Shown here piece by piece: positions 62,390 through 64,000 of a stretch of 64,000 nucleotides of DNA. Positions within the stretch are counted from its first letter, which is position 1. Each line of letters starts with the position of its first letter. The notes under the pieces were generated by a model. The model did no database searches. It had not been told where the DNA came from and saw nothing but the letters and a program-made list of their open reading frames with translations. Source of the DNA: CAYJPV01 sp964372095 (GTDB taxonomy: Bacteria > Acidobacteriota > Vicinamibacteria > Vicinamibacterales > JAKQTR01). A program made the position numbers and the translations under genes. The stretch is from positions 99,512-163,511 of the forward strand of contig CAYJPV010000007.1 in assembly GCA_964372095.1 (NCBI GenBank), given 5' to 3'.

Positions 62390-62540
62390 GGGGCAGGGGC
62401 AAGGGGCAAGGGGCAGGGGATACAAGACAGAAGCAAGAAGCAGGAAGGAAGGAGGCAGTAGACAGTAGACAGTAGACAGTAGGAATGTCGGCCGATAGCC
62501 GAAAGCCGATAGCCGAAAGCCGAAAGCCGATGGCCGATCG
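62390..62540. repeat. Composite array of several heptanucleotide repeat families
   Basis: About 150 bp of back-to-back 7-bp units: GGGGCAA-type (62390-62416), GAAGCAA/GAAGCAG-like (about 62430-62450), AGTAGAC x3 plus AGTAGGA (62457-62484), then CCGATAG/CCGAAAG/CCGATGG/CCGATCG x7 (62492-62540). It ends at the TAA stop (minus strand) of the pseudopilin gene. Three of the families, in the same order, recur inverted at 33458-33599. Confidence 0.9.
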
Positions 62541-63146
62541 TTATCTGACCAGCACCGCGACGTCGTCGCCGCCGTAGGTGAGGTGGCGGTCGGCGTAGGG
62601 GGTGTCGATCCGCCCGTCGGGCCCGGCCGAGAGCACCAGCACGTCGGTGCGCGTGGCCAGGTACTGCACGTTGACCGCGTAGCGGTGGCCCCAGGGGTCG
62701 GCTGCCGGCGCCGTCTGCAGGTACGCGCCGCGCCAGCCCGGGCTGCCCAGCTCCGTCGGCAACGGCCAGCGGCGCGCTGGGTCGCCGGCGGGGTCGTTGG
62801 TAAGCAGGTGGTGGTCGACGAAGTCGATCGTGCCCGTGCCATCCACGTCCCGGGTCCAGGCCTGGGCCGTCGGCGCGCCCGCCACCGGCGCCGGCGCTCG
62901 CGTCACGAGCAGGTCCACCCGCAGCCCCGGGCCGGGGCTCAGCGTCGTCCGGCTCACATCCGTCAACAGCGCGATGAGCGCATGGCGGATGCCTTCACAG
63001 TCCTGCCGCACGCGCACGTCGCGGGCCTGCGCCACCAGGTCGAAGCCCGCCGGCGCCAGCACGCCCGTCAGCAACGTCAGCACGCTGAGCACGATGGCCA
63101 GTTCCACCAGCGAGAGCCCGGTCTGCGACGTGTGGCGGGTAGTCAT
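62541..63146 (-). CDS. Type II secretion-like pseudopilin (GspG-like), second gene
   Basis: 201 residues. The prepilin signal has the cleavage site before a hydrophobic methylated helix: QTGLSLVELAIVLSVLTLL, with Gly at -1 and Glu at +5. The C-terminal domain shows DPWGHRYAVNVQYL and VLSAGPDGRIDTPY, the features of GspG-type pseudopilins, where such loops bind calcium. It would be processed by the prepilin peptidase and join a type II secretion or type IV pilus-like pseudopilus. Its ATG overlaps the stop of the upstream pseudopilin by 4 nt (ATGA). The stop abuts a composite heptamer repeat. Confidence 0.85.
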   Translation of the reverse strand: MTTRHTSQTGLSLVELAIVLSVLTLLTGVLAPAGFDLVAQARDVRVRQDCEGIRHALIALLTDVSRTTLSPGPGLRVDLLVTRAPAPVAGAPTAQAWTRDVDGTGTIDFVDHHLLTNDPAGDPARRWPLPTELGSPGWRGAYLQTAPAADPWGHRYAVNVQYLATRTDVLVLSAGPDGRIDTPYADRHLTYGGDDVAVLVR

Positions 63147-63862
63147 TGGATGCGCACCGCAAGGTCGTCGCCAAACACGTGAGCGTTGGCGATGGGTTGC
63201 TCGAAGGGCGTTTCAATCAAACCGTTGGGGCCGGCCGAGAGCACGAACACCGCGCACCGCGCGCAGCGGACCTGACTGGGCGGCAAGCCGCGCAGATACG
63301 CCGTGTTGATCAGGTACGCGCGGCCCCATGGATCGCCGGGCACCTCTTTGGTCAGGTACGGGCCATTCCAGCCGGTACCCGGGCCCCCGTCGCCGTCCGC
63401 GTAGCCGCGGCCATTCACCCGCAGGTGATAGTCCAGCACATCGGCGCCCGCCGTCGCGCTCCAGGGCACGAGGGTGGACGCATCGAGGCGCTGCCCCGGC
63501 GTCGCCAGCAGGTGGGGCGCCGATTCGACCGGCACGCGGTCGGCCAACTCGGGCCGCTCGCCATCCGACACCAGCAGGACCACCGGGCTGAGGGCACTCG
63601 CCGCACTGAGGGTCGTCTGCACCTGGCGCAGCCGGCTGCCCTCGAAAACGATCGGGCCGACATCGCGCTGGAAGTTCACCAGCGCCACGGCCAGCTGCGA
63701 GAGGTCGTTACGCGCGCGCACGCCGCGGGCGCTGTTGACCGAGTCGCTCATCACCGGCACCAACGTGCCCGCCAGGATCAGGAGAATCACGAGCATGATC
63801 GTGACTTCCACCAGCGACAAGCCGCGCTCCGATGTCCAGGCCGAGCGCCGGGCGTTCATCAT
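63143..63862 (-). CDS. Type II secretion-like pseudopilin, first gene
   Basis: About 239 residues from ATG 63862 (or 63859), with GGAG 8 nt upstream. The prepilin motif is SERGLSLVEVTIMLVILLILAG, with Gly at -1 and Glu at +5. The globular part shows GWNGPYLTKEVPGDPWGRAYLINTAYL, VRCARCAVFVLSAGPNGLIETPF and FGDDLAVRIQ. The C-terminal layout parallels the next pseudopilin, so the two are diverged duplicates that probably sit in the same pseudopilus. A CxxC pair (CARC) is unusual for this fold and could form a disulfide. Other secretion genes would lie beyond the window end; nothing is seen in 63863-64000. Confidence 0.82.
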   Translation of the reverse strand: MMNARRSAWTSERGLSLVEVTIMLVILLILAGTLVPVMSDSVNSARGVRARNDLSQLAVALVNFQRDVGPIVFEGSRLRQVQTTLSAASALSPVVLLVSDGERPELADRVPVESAPHLLATPGQRLDASTLVPWSATAGADVLDYHLRVNGRGYADGDGGPGTGWNGPYLTKEVPGDPWGRAYLINTAYLRGLPPSQVRCARCAVFVLSAGPNGLIETPFEQPIANAHVFGDDLAVRIQ

Positions 63863-64000
63863 GGCGGGTCTCCGGTTGGTGGGCTGCAGTGAAGTCACGG
63901 GTTGCTCGCTGCGTTGCAAGAGAGAACGTCGTTCGTTGCCAGTTACGTCGGCGGCCGTCTCCGGGGTGGTGAAGCGGGACGAGCAGGCGGTCGCGGGTGA

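Overview
The window is GC-rich, densely coded DNA with short intergenic gaps and many 1-8 nt gene overlaps. The gene content points to an Acidobacteriota genome, probably Vicinamibacteria-like. The clues are TonB-dependent receptors with an N-terminal carboxypeptidase-regulatory-like domain, a stand-alone duplicated FtsX/MacB-type permease (ADOP type), a CBM9-like/DUF5916-type outer-membrane protein, S9 and M24 exported peptidases, and an excess of PAS hybrid histidine kinases. The taxonomic call is an inference from family content; no rRNA or tRNA gene is visible.

Layout. 1-6.8 kb: the 3' part of a Ser/Thr kinase gene, a broken alpha/beta hydrolase joined to an amidohydrolase remnant, a PAS hybrid kinase and a CheB/CheR/PAS fusion. 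Two near-identical copies of a 38-bp palindromic repeat flank this stretch. 6.8-9.3 kb: an AIM24-like protein translationally coupled to a secreted I9-propeptide-like protein, divergent from an amidohydrolase. 9.3-20.0 kb: eight minus-strand signalling genes, mostly overlapping (two REC-output proteins, three multi-domain kinases, a lone receiver, a NarL-type regulator and its HisKA_3 kinase). 20.1-25.4 kb: a four-gene module of coiled-coil protein, OmpA-domain membrane protein, Ras/Rab-like small GTPase and a hybrid kinase, with a strong sigma70-like promoter in front. 25.5-31.9 kb: cysK, cysE, an M24 peptidase and a large TonB receptor. 32.0-35.7 kb: MazG-like pyrophosphohydrolase, rsmH, hflK and hflC. 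35.65-36.1 kb: a scaffold gap of 10 Ns with low-quality G/C runs, so linkage across it is not certain. 36.1-45.1 kb: ADOP permease, Gfo/Idh/MocA oxidoreductase, acyl-CoA synthetase, DUF5916-type protein and an NTF2-like protein. 45.4-51.2 kb: pstSCAB followed by a TonB receptor. 51.2-56.7 kb: GH20 hexosaminidase, S9 peptidase and a small secreted CnaB-like protein. 56.7-62.2 kb: a chemoreceptor, then CadC-like regulator, LytS-like kinase, LytTR regulator and a second LytS-like kinase. 62.5-63.9 kb: two type II pseudopilins.

The signalling genes dominate. Most overlap by 1-8 nt, so the 9.3-25.4 kb block is probably made as a few long messages. The most distinctive system is the GTPase module. 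The membrane partner has a segment that looks roadblock/LC7-like before its transmembrane helix and a peptidoglycan-binding-type OmpA domain after it, which would let a small GTPase and a kinase be tied to the cell envelope. A second unusual feature is a family of heptanucleotide tandem repeats at gene ends. Two loci 29 kb apart share the same units in the same order.
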